A program made the translations under genes and the position numbers. The notes beneath the pieces are model-generated. The model worked only from the letters and a program-made list of their open reading frames with translations. It was not told the DNA's origin and made no database searches. Positions 42,423 through 51,800 of a DNA stretch of 64,000 nucleotides are shown here, one piece after another (within the stretch, counting starts at the first letter, position 1; each line of letters starts with the position of its first letter). Source of the DNA: CAVRXQ01 sp963831155 (GTDB taxonomy: Bacteria > Actinomycetota > Acidimicrobiia > Acidimicrobiales > Bog-793); contig CAWHOY010000006.1 in the NCBI GenBank assembly GCA_963831155.1, forward strand, positions 186,001-250,000. The letters are read 5' to 3'.

Positions 42423-43595
42423 TCACGATGACGATCCGTAGAGGATCGGGACGGCGATCGTTTGGAATCGCGACCAATGAGAGGTGCTGAGGTCGAGTCG
42501 CCAGGCGTTGAAGGTCGAATGATGCCCGCCGAGCGCCTCGATCTCCCCCGAGAATCCCTGTGGGAAGGCGAGCGTCCACGCCGTGCTCGGCAATTCCGGC
42601 AAGCTCGACCAATGGCCATTTGACGCGGAAATTGCCGCGAAGAGTCCGTTCTCTCGCCAGATGACGTACGTCCCGGAGTCACTGACCGTGCCCGCCGACA
42701 CGATGACCGCAGATCGAGGAAGTCGAAGCGAGGTCGTCCTCCAGGAGGCGCCGTTCGTCGAAGAGCGGGCGAAAACCAATCGCGTCGCGGAACCCGAGGT
42801 CGTCGCGATCATCGCGGCGAGCGACCGAGGAGACGAGAAAAGTGTGAGCACCGTGCGCGACGCGCCGTGACCGAGAGCTCCAAGCTTCGGTCCGATGTCG
42901 CGCCATGAAGAGCCGGAGAATTCGAAGATCCCGGCGCGATTTCCTTCCGAACAGCTCGCCCCGGCGTACAGGGTCGACGGCCCCGTATTCGTCGCGAGCG
43001 CGCGCACGTCGCGCACCTGACAGCTGCCGGCAGCATCCTCGGACAACGATGCTCCAGAGGCGATCCTCGTCCATTTGGACCCTCCGTCTTTCGATCGCAG
43101 CACCGCACCGTCACCGGTGTCCACCACCGCGTACTCGACGTCACTGGTACCGACGAAGGCTTCGGGCGCGTCGACCAACGCACCTGGGATCAGCCCGCCG
43201 TCCGTCCAGCTCGACCGCGCGCCGGAGACGGCGATCGGCGTGAAGGTAAGGAGATAGCTCGGGCGGATCGCGACCGCCAACGCGGACGGCGATCCACCTT
43301 CGATCACGAGACCGCCGTTGTCGGCGATCCCCGTTGGCGTGTCGAGCGTCCAGCGCGTCGACCCGGACGGCAATCGAAACAACTGCCAAAACGTGTTCAG
43401 CTCATCGCCGAGGTCGCCCATCGGGATCGCGGAATACGTCGATCCATCGATCGAGACCGAGGTCGCGAAGGAAAGTATCGGGGGATTCTCTGACGCCGGC
43501 GAGGTGAGGGGCGCAGACATGACGACGACGAGCACCGCCAATAAGCAGGCGAGGAGCGCGAACGGCACGCGACAAAGAGAACTCTCCGCGATCAC
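42423..43595 (-). CDS. Secreted BNR/Asp-box beta-propeller-like protein
   Basis: 390 residues from GTG 43595, 10 nt after the upstream stop. An N-terminal signal sequence (FALLACLLAVLVVVMSAPL) is followed by a Ser/Gly-rich domain. A clear Asp box SKDGGSKW lies at about 168-175 and a degenerate one, SSTNGASW, at about 278-285. Other repeats (SWRDIGPKLG, HWSSLPELP, HWSRFQTI) suggest propeller blades. Only one cysteine pair is apparent in the mature part (SCQVRD, ASCSEG). The function is unknown; such folds occur in glycosidases, photosystem assembly factors and adhesins. It is downstream of the membrane-SCO1 fusion gene and probably cotranscribed with it. Confidence 0.78.
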   Translation of the reverse strand: MIAESSLCRVPFALLACLLAVLVVVMSAPLTSPASENPPILSFATSVSIDGSTYSAIPMGDLGDELNTFWQLFRLPSGSTRWTLDTPTGIADNGGLVIEGGSPSALAVAIRPSYLLTFTPIAVSGARSSWTDGGLIPGALVDAPEAFVGTSDVEYAVVDTGDGAVLRSKDGGSKWTRIASGASLSEDAAGSCQVRDVRALATNTGPSTLYAGASCSEGNRAGIFEFSGSSWRDIGPKLGALGHGASRTVLTLFSSPRSLAAMIATTSGSATRLVFARSSTNGASWRTTSLRLPRSAVIVSAGTVSDSGTYVIWRENGLFAAISASNGHWSSLPELPSTAWTLAFPQGFSGEIEALGGHHSTFNAWRLDLSTSHWSRFQTIAVPILYGSSS

Positions 43596-43605
43596 ACGCT
43601 CGTGC

Positions 43606-45429
43606 TCAGCTCGACGACACCAGCGCACGCACCTCGCTCGACAGCAGGAGCGCGAAAGACGATTTCGATGACGAGTTGCCGGGTCCGGGATCGGACGGCA
43701 ACACATAGCGAGTATGTCCGGATGGATCGATGACATAGAACAGCTCCGAGTGGGCGATCATCGCCCCACCGGGTTCAACCAGGGCCTGGATGCCGTAGTC
43801 GTTCCACACCGCTTGCAACTGGGAGACCGATCCGGTGAGGTAACGCCAGTTCGTCAGCCTCGTCAGCGCTTCTTGGCGATCGAAGGCCTGCACGTCGGCG
43901 ACAGAGTGAAAGATCGGGTTCGCGACGACGGCGATGAACTCCGCCCTCTGTGACTCCTTGCCGAGGAGTTGATCCGCGGCGCGCATCTCTTGGGCGATGA
44001 GCGGACAGTCCGAGGTGCAAACCGGGTCGAGGAAGGTCAAAACCACCACACGACCGCGTAACGAAGCGAGCGAGACCGAACGACCAAACTGATCGGTCAG
44101 TCGGAACACCGGAGCGGGTGCGTCCACAAAATTCGGTGAGCCCGCCACTGCCTTTGCGATGATCGCGTCAGCTTGCGAACTCGTCGACGCGACCGCCATC
44201 GGGGCAGCTCCAAGCAAAACGACGCCGAACGCGCCGAGCGCGCAGAGTGAGCGCATCGCATACGCGGGGCTGAACCGCTCGCGCCAAGGAAGGCCGTGCG
44301 CCATCGGAACCCGCTCGGTCGCTTCGGCTTCTTGGGGAACGCGGGTCAGCGCGACGTAGCTCCCGACGACGAGGAGCACCGTCGGAATCATGCTGTTCGG
44401 ATCGGTCCCCACACCGCCAAAGAAGCCGAGGTCCTGGACGAACACCCAGGTAGCGACAGAGAGCACCCCGAACGCGACGACTGCGGGAAGGAGCAGGCGT
44501 CGGAATCCGCTCAAAAACACGACGCCGACAGCGGCTAGCACGACGACGACAAACAGGTTCACAGCAAAGGCGTTGTGCGCGTCAAATTGCCCGAAGTCAG
44601 CGACGAGTCGGGAGAACACTCCGGGCTGCGGCGTCGTCGTCATCTGACTCGCCATCGACGCGAGCTGGCCGGTGCTGTGGCGCGCCGTCGCTGCACCGAC
44701 CCAGAAGCCGCGGCCGGGCAACGCCTGGAGGAGCGCCATGCCGAGGAGGTACACACCGGCAAGTCGGATCCAACCGCGCGAGAGCAGGCGACTGGAAAAG
44801 GCGCGCTCGGGCAACGCGATCAATGCGCCTGCGACGACATAGATGAGGACGGCACCGGGTGCACCGAACAGCCACGACGCCCCTGGGGCGAAGATCTGCC
44901 CGAACGCTTCTCCGAACGCCCACACGACGAGTCCCCAACCGACGCTCGCAAGACCGGCGAAGCGCGACCACCTGCCGCGAGGCGCGGCGAGCAGCAGGGC
45001 ACCGACGCCGAGTTGGATCCACACCGCCGAGGTCGCGGCCTGGATCGGGTGATTGTTCCAAATCGTGACGCCGACGTTGACGAGATGGCGGACCCAAAGT
45101 GGCGACGTCGACGCGGCAGGGGTGACGACGTTCGACGGCATCCCAAGCGGCATGTTCGGCTGTAGTTGCAAGAAGCCGTCGAGAAGCCACAACAGCGCGA
45201 ATCCGTAGCGCAAAACCCGCCGCGCGGCGGGTTCCGGACCTAGGGCGTCCGCGTACCGGTTTGCGGATCCGTCTGCACTCTTGAGGCGTGCCTCACGCAG
45301 AAAGCGCCAAGCGATCGCGAGCAGAACGAGGATCAGCGCGACGACGAGCGCCTGGCGGAACAACGCGGACTCGAACGCCGAGATGATGGTCGGATTGTTG
45401 GCCCGAAGGCCGTTCCCCATCCCAGGCAT
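43606..45429 (-). CDS. Polytopic membrane protein fused to a SCO1/SenC-like copper-binding domain
   Basis: 607 residues. Residues about 22-410 hold eight to ten predicted helices, with segments such as YGFALLWLLDGFLQLQPNMP and WGLVVWAFGEAFGQIFAPGAS; I do not recognise this domain with confidence. After a last helix (395-415) an extracytoplasmic thioredoxin-fold domain (about 432-600) has DQFGRSVSLASLRGRVVVLTFLDPVC with the copper motif C471-TSD-C475 and H560 (GGAMIAHSELFYVID), the ligands of SCO1/SenC proteins. Copper delivery to cytochrome oxidase or a membrane copper enzyme is a reasonable inference. No oxidase genes are nearby. It precedes the Asp-box protein gene by 10 nt. Confidence 0.82.
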   Translation of the reverse strand: MPGMGNGLRANNPTIISAFESALFRQALVVALILVLLAIAWRFLREARLKSADGSANRYADALGPEPAARRVLRYGFALLWLLDGFLQLQPNMPLGMPSNVVTPAASTSPLWVRHLVNVGVTIWNNHPIQAATSAVWIQLGVGALLLAAPRGRWSRFAGLASVGWGLVVWAFGEAFGQIFAPGASWLFGAPGAVLIYVVAGALIALPERAFSSRLLSRGWIRLAGVYLLGMALLQALPGRGFWVGAATARHSTGQLASMASQMTTTPQPGVFSRLVADFGQFDAHNAFAVNLFVVVVLAAVGVVFLSGFRRLLLPAVVAFGVLSVATWVFVQDLGFFGGVGTDPNSMIPTVLLVVGSYVALTRVPQEAEATERVPMAHGLPWRERFSPAYAMRSLCALGAFGVVLLGAAPMAVASTSSQADAIIAKAVAGSPNFVDAPAPVFRLTDQFGRSVSLASLRGRVVVLTFLDPVCTSDCPLIAQEMRAADQLLGKESQRAEFIAVVANPIFHSVADVQAFDRQEALTRLTNWRYLTGSVSQLQAVWNDYGIQALVEPGGAMIAHSELFYVIDPSGHTRYVLPSDPGPGNSSSKSSFALLLSSEVRALVSSS

Positions 45430-45565
45430 CAGGCGGTCTCGCTTTGTTCCCTGACGGCGCTCTCGAAGCGGCGCGCGGAAGGCACGCTCACGGCCCCGGA
45501 CACGGTCGCCGGAAGGGCAGCATAGTGAACACGCAGGTGGGGAGGCTGTGCGGGGCGAGCGCCGG

Positions 45566-46546
45566 TCAGCGGTTCTCCTGTTCTCTTCGCACTGATTCGA
45601 TGAGCTTCGGGAGAACGTCGGCGATGTCGGCGACGATTCCGAGATCCGCGAGTGCGAAGATCGGCGCGCTGGCGTCCTTATTCACCGCGACAATGTGCTT
45701 CGCGCCCTTCATACCGACGAGGTGCTGCATCGCTCCTGAGATCCCAAAAGCGAGGTAGACCTCGGGCTTCACGGTTTTGCCCGTCTGGCCGACCTGATAG
45801 GCGTACGGGACCCAGCCAGCGTCGACGATCGCACGAGACGCCGCCGGTGCGCCGCCGAGAGCCTGAGCGAGTTCTTCGATCAATCGGTACCGGTCCGGAG
45901 CACCGAGGCCGCGTCCCCCAGAGACGACGACCGCCGCCTCGTCGAGACGCGGTCCTCTGCGCTCTTCGACATGGTGCGCGATCACCTCGACGCGGTCGGA
46001 CTCCGCGGGTCTGGGCGATTCGAGCGCGGTCACTTCAATAGGGTTCGATGTGCTCTCGCTCGCGACGAACGACTTCGCCCGGACAAGGAAGATCCCCAAA
46101 CCACCGTCGGTGATACGAGCCCGCGCGATCTCGGTGCCGCCAAGGATCTCGTGGACCGACTGCATAGCTCCGTCGACGAGGACGAGGCCGACGACATTCG
46201 ATATGACGGGACGGTCGAGCATCACCGAGAGGTGGGCGCAAATGTCTCGGCCGTGGTAGCTCATCGGCGCCAACATGGCGGCGGGCGATCCGGCGCTCTT
46301 CGCGTGTTCTGCGATCGTCGCCGCGATCTGCCGCGGTGTGAGTCCGCTCGTACCGATCACATAAAGGCGCGTTGCACCGAGCGATCCGAGATCGGCCGCG
46401 CTCTCCTCAGCACCGGGTCCCCAGACAAATGCGCTCACCGATTCGGCGCGCCGCGACGCCTCCGACACGATCTCTCGCGACGCGCTGTCGGCGCGGCCGT
46501 CGCTTTGTTCGACGATCGCCCAGATTTCGTTCAACGCTTCGGCCAT
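45566..46546 (-). CDS. etfA: Electron transfer flavoprotein alpha subunit
   Basis: FAD-binding subunit of ETF, which collects electrons from acyl-CoA dehydrogenases. 326 residues. The C-terminal FAD domain has VVVSGGRGLGAPDRYRLI, DAGWVPYAYQVGQTGKTVKP and YLAFGISGAMQHLVGMKGA. It starts 1 nt after etfB, the normal gene pair order. Electrons would go on to the EtfD-like membrane Fe-S protein at 54,058-56,097. Confidence 0.96.
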   Translation of the reverse strand: MAEALNEIWAIVEQSDGRADSASREIVSEASRRAESVSAFVWGPGAEESAADLGSLGATRLYVIGTSGLTPRQIAATIAEHAKSAGSPAAMLAPMSYHGRDICAHLSVMLDRPVISNVVGLVLVDGAMQSVHEILGGTEIARARITDGGLGIFLVRAKSFVASESTSNPIEVTALESPRPAESDRVEVIAHHVEERRGPRLDEAAVVVSGGRGLGAPDRYRLIEELAQALGGAPAASRAIVDAGWVPYAYQVGQTGKTVKPEVYLAFGISGAMQHLVGMKGAKHIVAVNKDASAPIFALADLGIVADIADVLPKLIESVRREQENR

Positions 46547-46547
46547 C

Positions 46548-47327
46548 TCAGAGCACCTTCCACGTCTTCAATCGCTGGACGATCTCTGCACTCGGATCCG
46601 CGGCGTCTGCAAGAATCTCCCCCAACGCGCGGCTCGGCGCGTCCTCGATCGAAACGACCTCTTGGCGCGCACCGCTGCGACCGACCGAGGACGCATCGAT
46701 TCCGAGGTCGGCGAGAGACAACGCCTCGACCGGCTTGCTCCTCGCACTCATGATCCCCTTGAACGTGGGATACCGCACTTCGACGACGCCGGCGGTCACG
46801 GTGATCAGCGCCGGCAACGCGCATGCCACTTCGTCGAATCCCTCCGCGGTTTGACGCTCTGCCTTCAAGTTGCCGGCGTCGAGCTCAACCTTGCGGACGT
46901 AGCTCAACGCGGGAACACCGAGAATCTCGGCGACTTGCACGGGCACCGTCCCCGTGTAGCCGTCCGTGGATTCGGTCGCCGCGACGACGAGCTCGGCGCC
47001 GAGGCGGGAGATCGCCGCGGCGAGCACCCGGGCGGTCGAGAGTGCGTCGGAACCGGCAAGGGCGGGATCCGAAACCAGAATGGCGTTCGTTGCCCCCATC
47101 GCCAGCGCGCTGCGAAGGCCTGAGGTCGATCCATTCGGTGCCATCGAAACGACGGTCACCTCGGCGTCGCCCGCTTCCGAGGCGATCCGGAGGGCCATCT
47201 CGACTCCGTATGAATCCGAGTCGTCGAAGGCGAGCTCACCATCGCGCACGACCGTGTGCGAAGTCGCGTCGTATGCCATCGGAGTTTCCGGATCGGGAAT
47301 CTGCTTCACGCAGACGGCGATTTTCAT
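46548..47327 (-). CDS. etfB: Electron transfer flavoprotein beta subunit
   Basis: AMP-binding ETF subunit, 259 residues: KIAVCVKQIPDPETPM, FDDSDSYGVEMALRIASEAG, ATESTDGYTGTVPVQVAEIL, and the recognition-loop region near GVPALSYVRKVEL that contacts dehydrogenases. It lies 31 nt after the enoyl-CoA hydratase gene in the leftward marR-ech-etfBA unit. Confidence 0.96.
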   Translation of the reverse strand: MKIAVCVKQIPDPETPMAYDATSHTVVRDGELAFDDSDSYGVEMALRIASEAGDAEVTVVSMAPNGSTSGLRSALAMGATNAILVSDPALAGSDALSTARVLAAAISRLGAELVVAATESTDGYTGTVPVQVAEILGVPALSYVRKVELDAGNLKAERQTAEGFDEVACALPALITVTAGVVEVRYPTFKGIMSARSKPVEALSLADLGIDASSVGRSGARQEVVSIEDAPSRALGEILADAADPSAEIVQRLKTWKVL

Positions 47328-47358
47328 GCGGTGGCCTCGGACAACGACGCGCCTTTAC

Positions 47359-48189
47359 TCAGGTTCCGGTGAACTTCGCGTGTCCAGGGCCTTGTTCCAA
47401 AAACGTGCTGATCCCGTGATGTGCATCGTTCGAGCGCAGTGCTCGGGTAAAGAGTTCACGCTCGTACGCCAGACCTTCGGTGAGGTTCATTTCCGCCGCA
47501 GCATCGATTGCGCGCTTGGCGAGGCTCTGGGCCAATAGCGCACCGGAGGAGAGCTCGCGGCCGAATTCGACGGCAGATGCCAAAAGTGCCTCGGGTTCGA
47601 CGACGCGGTCAACGAGCCCGATGCGGTACGCCTCTCCCGCTTCGACATGGCGTCCGGTAAAGATGAGATCCTTCGCGCGCGCCGGACCGACGAGACGCGC
47701 CAGCCGCTGCGTTCCGCCGGCGCCAGGAATGAGGCCCAAGAGGATCTCTGGCTGACCGAGCTTCGCCGTCGTCGCAGCGAAACGAAAATCGCAAGCCAAG
47801 GCCAGCTCGCACCCGCCGCCGAGCGCGTACCCGCTGATCGCGGCGATTGTCGCTCGCGGCAGCGCGGCGAGACCATCGAACGCGCGCGCGAAGGCCCCGG
47901 TCAGCGCGTCACGGCTGTCCTGTTCGAGGAACTCGCGGACGTCCGCGCCAGCGGCAAAGATTCGCTCGCCGCCCCAGATCACGACCGCTCCAGGCAGCTC
48001 GTCGGATAGTTGGCCGAAGACGACGGCGAGTTCGTCGAGGAGGTTGACCGAAAGCGCGTTCACCTTCGGTCGGTCGAGACGAATGATGGCCACGTCACCG
48101 TCACGATCGAGGTGCACCAGTCTGGCAGCGGACGCGTCCGGGATCGCAGCCACGGCGAGCAACCTAGCGAAGCACGTGGAAATGGGCAC
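47359..48189 (-). CDS. Enoyl-CoA hydratase/isomerase (crotonase family)
   Basis: 276-residue crotonase. The oxyanion-hole segments ERIFAAGADVREFLEQD and ISGYALGGGCELALACDF are present, and both catalytic glutamates of true hydratases are kept (GGGCEL and LGQPEILLGLIPGAGGTQRL). It would hydrate the enoyl-CoA formed by the neighbouring acyl-CoA dehydrogenases. GTG 48189 gives 276 residues; GTG 48153, just before AAIPDASAARLVHLDRDG, is equally plausible. It is followed closely by etfB. Confidence 0.92.
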   Translation of the reverse strand: MPISTCFARLLAVAAIPDASAARLVHLDRDGDVAIIRLDRPKVNALSVNLLDELAVVFGQLSDELPGAVVIWGGERIFAAGADVREFLEQDSRDALTGAFARAFDGLAALPRATIAAISGYALGGGCELALACDFRFAATTAKLGQPEILLGLIPGAGGTQRLARLVGPARAKDLIFTGRHVEAGEAYRIGLVDRVVEPEALLASAVEFGRELSSGALLAQSLAKRAIDAAAEMNLTEGLAYERELFTRALRSNDAHHGISTFLEQGPGHAKFTGT

Positions 48190-48279
48190 ATCGAGACGCT
48201 CGACTACGCGGTGTGCCCGAACCGATGGCCTCGAACGAGCCGCGAACGTTGTCGCGCGACATATCCGCCGACCCTCCGA

Positions 48280-48825
48280 TCAGCCCTTAGTCGTGATCGC
48301 GCCCTCCGGCTCGAAATCGCCGACGGCAATCCGCAAACTGCGCAGCAGTTCGAAGAGGTTGTCGAGGTCGCCGCGGCTGAGCCCGGGGTCCTCGAAAACG
48401 TCGCTGTTGAGCGCTGCCGTAGCGGACTTCGCGAGGGCGCGACCTTCAGGAAGGAGCTCGGCCATCGTCATCCGGCGGTCCGATTCGTGCGGACGCCGCC
48501 TGATGAGGCCTTGGGCTTCTAGCCGGTCGACGGCGTTGGTAATGCTCGTCGGGTGTACCTGTAGGCGGTCGCCGAGTTTGGAGAGCGGCATCGCGCCGTC
48601 TCGGCTGAACGAAAGCACCATCAGTAGCTCGTAACGGGCAAAGGTCAAAGAGAACGGGCGGAGCACATCGTCCACCAGCGCCTGGAAGACCTGTTGGGCA
48701 CGCATGATCGACGTCACGGCGGCGACGCCCGGCGCAGCGTCCGGCCAGCCGTGGACCTCCCACTGCCTGCGCGCTTCGGCGATCGGATCGAAACGGAGCC
48801 TCGGCGACTCCCGGCTCACCACCAT
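48280..48825 (-). CDS. MarR family regulator divergent from icmF
   Basis: 181-residue winged-helix regulator. Dimer helices and DNA-binding core: LTFARYELLMVLSFSRDGAMPLSKLGDRL, the recognition helix VHPTSITNAVDRLEAQGLI and wing RRRPHESDRRMTMAELLPEG. It has a longer N-terminus than usual (about 40 residues). It lies between icmF (divergent) and ech-etfBA (same direction), so it probably controls both arms, perhaps with an acyl-CoA as effector; that is inferred from position. Confidence 0.9.
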   Translation of the reverse strand: MVVSRESPRLRFDPIAEARRQWEVHGWPDAAPGVAAVTSIMRAQQVFQALVDDVLRPFSLTFARYELLMVLSFSRDGAMPLSKLGDRLQVHPTSITNAVDRLEAQGLIRRRPHESDRRMTMAELLPEGRALAKSATAALNSDVFEDPGLSRGDLDNLFELLRSLRIAVGDFEPEGAITTKG

Positions 48826-48859
48826 CGTCGGTATCCCCTCGCAGCCAGCGTGCTCAATT

Positions 48860-48877
48860 TAGTAGGTTGTACGACTA
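48860..48877. promoter_or_regulatory. Possible MarR operator overlapping the icmF -10 box
   Basis: TAGT (48860-48863), 10 nt, ACTA (48874-48877) form a dyad in the 63-nt marR-icmF gap. It overlaps the start of the proposed -10 TATATT. Arms are short, so the match could be chance. Confidence 0.35.
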
Positions 48878-48881
48878 TATT
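48876..48881 (+). promoter_or_regulatory. -10 box for a leaderless icmF transcript
   Basis: TATATT lies 7 nt before the icmF ATG at 48889, the only AT-rich hexamer of this quality nearby. There is no Shine-Dalgarno sequence between them, so transcription would begin at or next to the start codon. No convincing -35 was seen. Confidence 0.55.
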
Positions 48882-48888
48882 GTGTCCT

Positions 48889-51800
48889 ATGAAATCGGCG
48901 TCGCCCTCCGCTGACGCCGGGCTGCACCGGCCGACGCATCCCGTCCGCTTTGTCACTGCGGCCAGCCTGTTCGACGGGCATGACGCGGCGATCAACATCA
49001 TCCGGCGCATCCTCCAGGACCAAGGAGCGGAGGTTATCCACCTCGGACACAACCGGTCCGTTGACGAGGTCGTTCAGGCGGCCGTAGCCGAGGATGTCCA
49101 GGGCGTCGCCGTCAGCGCCTACCAGGGGGGTCACGTCGAGTATTTCGAGTACCTCGTCGATCGGCTGCGCGACGTCGGTCGAGAAGACGTGCGGGTGTAC
49201 GGCGGCGGCGGCGGGGTCATCGTCGAAGAAGAGATCAAACGCCTCGAGTCCTACGGCGTGGCGCGCATCTTCTCGCCCTCAGACGGCCAACGCCTCGGGT
49301 TGGGACAGATGGTCAACGAGTTGATCCGCGAATGCGATCGCGATTTGGTCGCGGACTTGCCCTCATCGCTCGACGGCCTGTTCTCCGGCGAGTCGAAAAG
49401 CCTCGCCCGGGTGCTCACCGCCCTCGAGGTAGACAAAGCGCCGGGGGCGGTGCTCAACGAACTTCGCTCGGCGGCCGAAAAGCACCACGTGCCCGTGCTC
49501 GGTGTCACCGGGACCGGCGGCTCGGGCAAGTCGTCGCTTGTCGACGAGCTCATTCAACGGTTCCGCCACGACCTCTCCGACAAGCTACGGATCTGTGTCT
49601 TGGCCGTCGACCCGACGCGTCGGCGCGGCGGCGGTGCGCTTTTGGGCGACCGGATCCGGATGAACGCCATCGACTCTTCGCAGATCTTCTTCCGTTCGTT
49701 CGCGACCCGGGTGGCGAACGCGGTTCTGCCACGGGCCTTTTCCGACATCATTGCCGCCTGTCGTGCGGCGGACTTCGACCTGATCGTCGTCGAGACGCCG
49801 GGAATCGGCCAGGGCGAGTCGGTAATCGTCGACGTCTCCGACGTCTCGTTGTACGTCATGACGCCGGAGTACGGCGCCTCCTCCCAGCTCGACAAGATCA
49901 ACATGATCGATCTCGCCGACCTGATCGCGATCAACAAGTTCGACCGGAGAGGCAGCGAGGACGCGGCCAGAGATGTCAGCCGACAGTGGGCGCGCGCCCA
50001 CCTAAAGACGGCATCTGCCGCAGACGAGGCACCGGTGTTCGGGACGATCGCCTCGCAGTTCAACGACGACGGCGTCAGCGCGCTCTATTTCGCGGTGAAG
50101 TCCGCTCTCGAATCCCATGGTCTTTCACACCTCGACGGTGTTCTCGCGCCGGTTCAGACGAAGCGCCCGAGCCACCCGGCGCCGATCGTGCCGTCGAACC
50201 GCCAGGGCTACCTCGCAGAGATCGCCCAAACCGTGCGCGACTACCACGAACGGTCGGTAAAGCTCTCAGAGATCGCTCGGGGGCGCCAACACCTCTTAGC
50301 GACCGCGCAACTTGCCGCCGAACGCGGGGTCGAGCTTGACGGCCTCGACGAGCTGCGCGCCGAACTCGAGCGCCAAGGTCTCGAGCTCGACGAGGCATCG
50401 CGACGGCTCTTGGAGGATTGGCCGACCACCAAGGCCCGCTACTCAGCCGACGCGTACACCGCCGAATCGCGCGCCTTGTCGCGCGCCGTGCCGACGCGAC
50501 GAAGGTCGCTCTCGGGGACCGAGGTCCCCCGCGTCGCGCTGCCGCGCTATTCAGACGAGGGCGATCTTCTCCGCTTTTTGCGCGAGGAGAACCTACCCGG
50601 GCACTTCCCCTACACGGCGGGTGTCTTCGAGTTCAAACGCGACGAAGAGGACCCGACGCGGATGTTCGCCGGTGAGGGCGACCCCGCCCGCACGAACAGG
50701 CGGTTTCACCTCTTGGCCGACGGCCAGTCAGCGACGAGGCTCTCGACCGCCTTTGACCCCGTGACGCTGTACGGCTTTGACCCGGACCGCCGCCCCGACA
50801 TCTACGGCAAGATCGGCACGTCCGGCGTCTCGATCGCCACGTTGGACGACATGAAGGACCTCTATTCCGGCTTCGACCTGTGCGATCCGAACACGTCGGT
50901 GTCGATGACGATCAACGGCCCCGCCCCCTCGATCCTCGCTATGTACTTCAACGCCGCCATCGACCAACAAAAGGAATTGCGCGAGAAAGAACTTGGGCGT
51001 GCCTTAAGCGAAGAGGAACACGAAAAGCTCAAAGAACAGACGCTGCACAAAGTCCGCGGCACCGTCCAGGCGGACATCTTGAAAGAGGACCAGGGACAGA
51101 ACACCTGCATCTTTTCGACCGAGTTCTCTTTAGGCGTGATGGCCGACATCCAGCAGTTCTTCATCGACCACAAGGTGAAGAACTTCTATTCGGTCTCGAT
51201 CTCCGGCTACCACATCGCCGAAGCGGGCGCCAACCCGATCACCCAGCTGGCGTTCACGCTTTCGAACGGGTTCACCTACGTCGAGTCGTATCTCGCGCGG
51301 GGAATGGCGATCGACGACTTCGCTCCGAACCTGTCGTTCTTCTTCTCGAACGGGATGGATCCCGAATACTCGGTGATCGGGCGGGTGGCGCGGCGGATCT
51401 GGGCGATCGCGATGCGTGACCGCTACGGCGCAAACGCCCGCTCCCAGAAGCTCAAGTACCACATCCAGACTTCGGGGCGGTCCCTGCACGCCCAGGAGAT
51501 CAACTTCAACGACATCCGGACAACCCTGCAGGCGTTGTGTGCCGTCTACGACAACGCGAACAGCCTGCACACGAACGCCTACGACGAAGCAATCACGACG
51601 CCGACCGACGAGTCAGTCCGCCGCGCGCTGGCGATCCAGATGATCATCAACAAAGAGTGGGGCCTTTCGATGAACGAGAACCCTCTGCAGGGGAGCTTCA
51701 TCATCGAAGAGCTCACCGACTTGGTCGAAGAGGCGGTCCTCTTAGAGCTCGAGCGGCTCTCCGAGCGCGGTGGGGTGCTCGGTGCCATGGAGACGGGATA

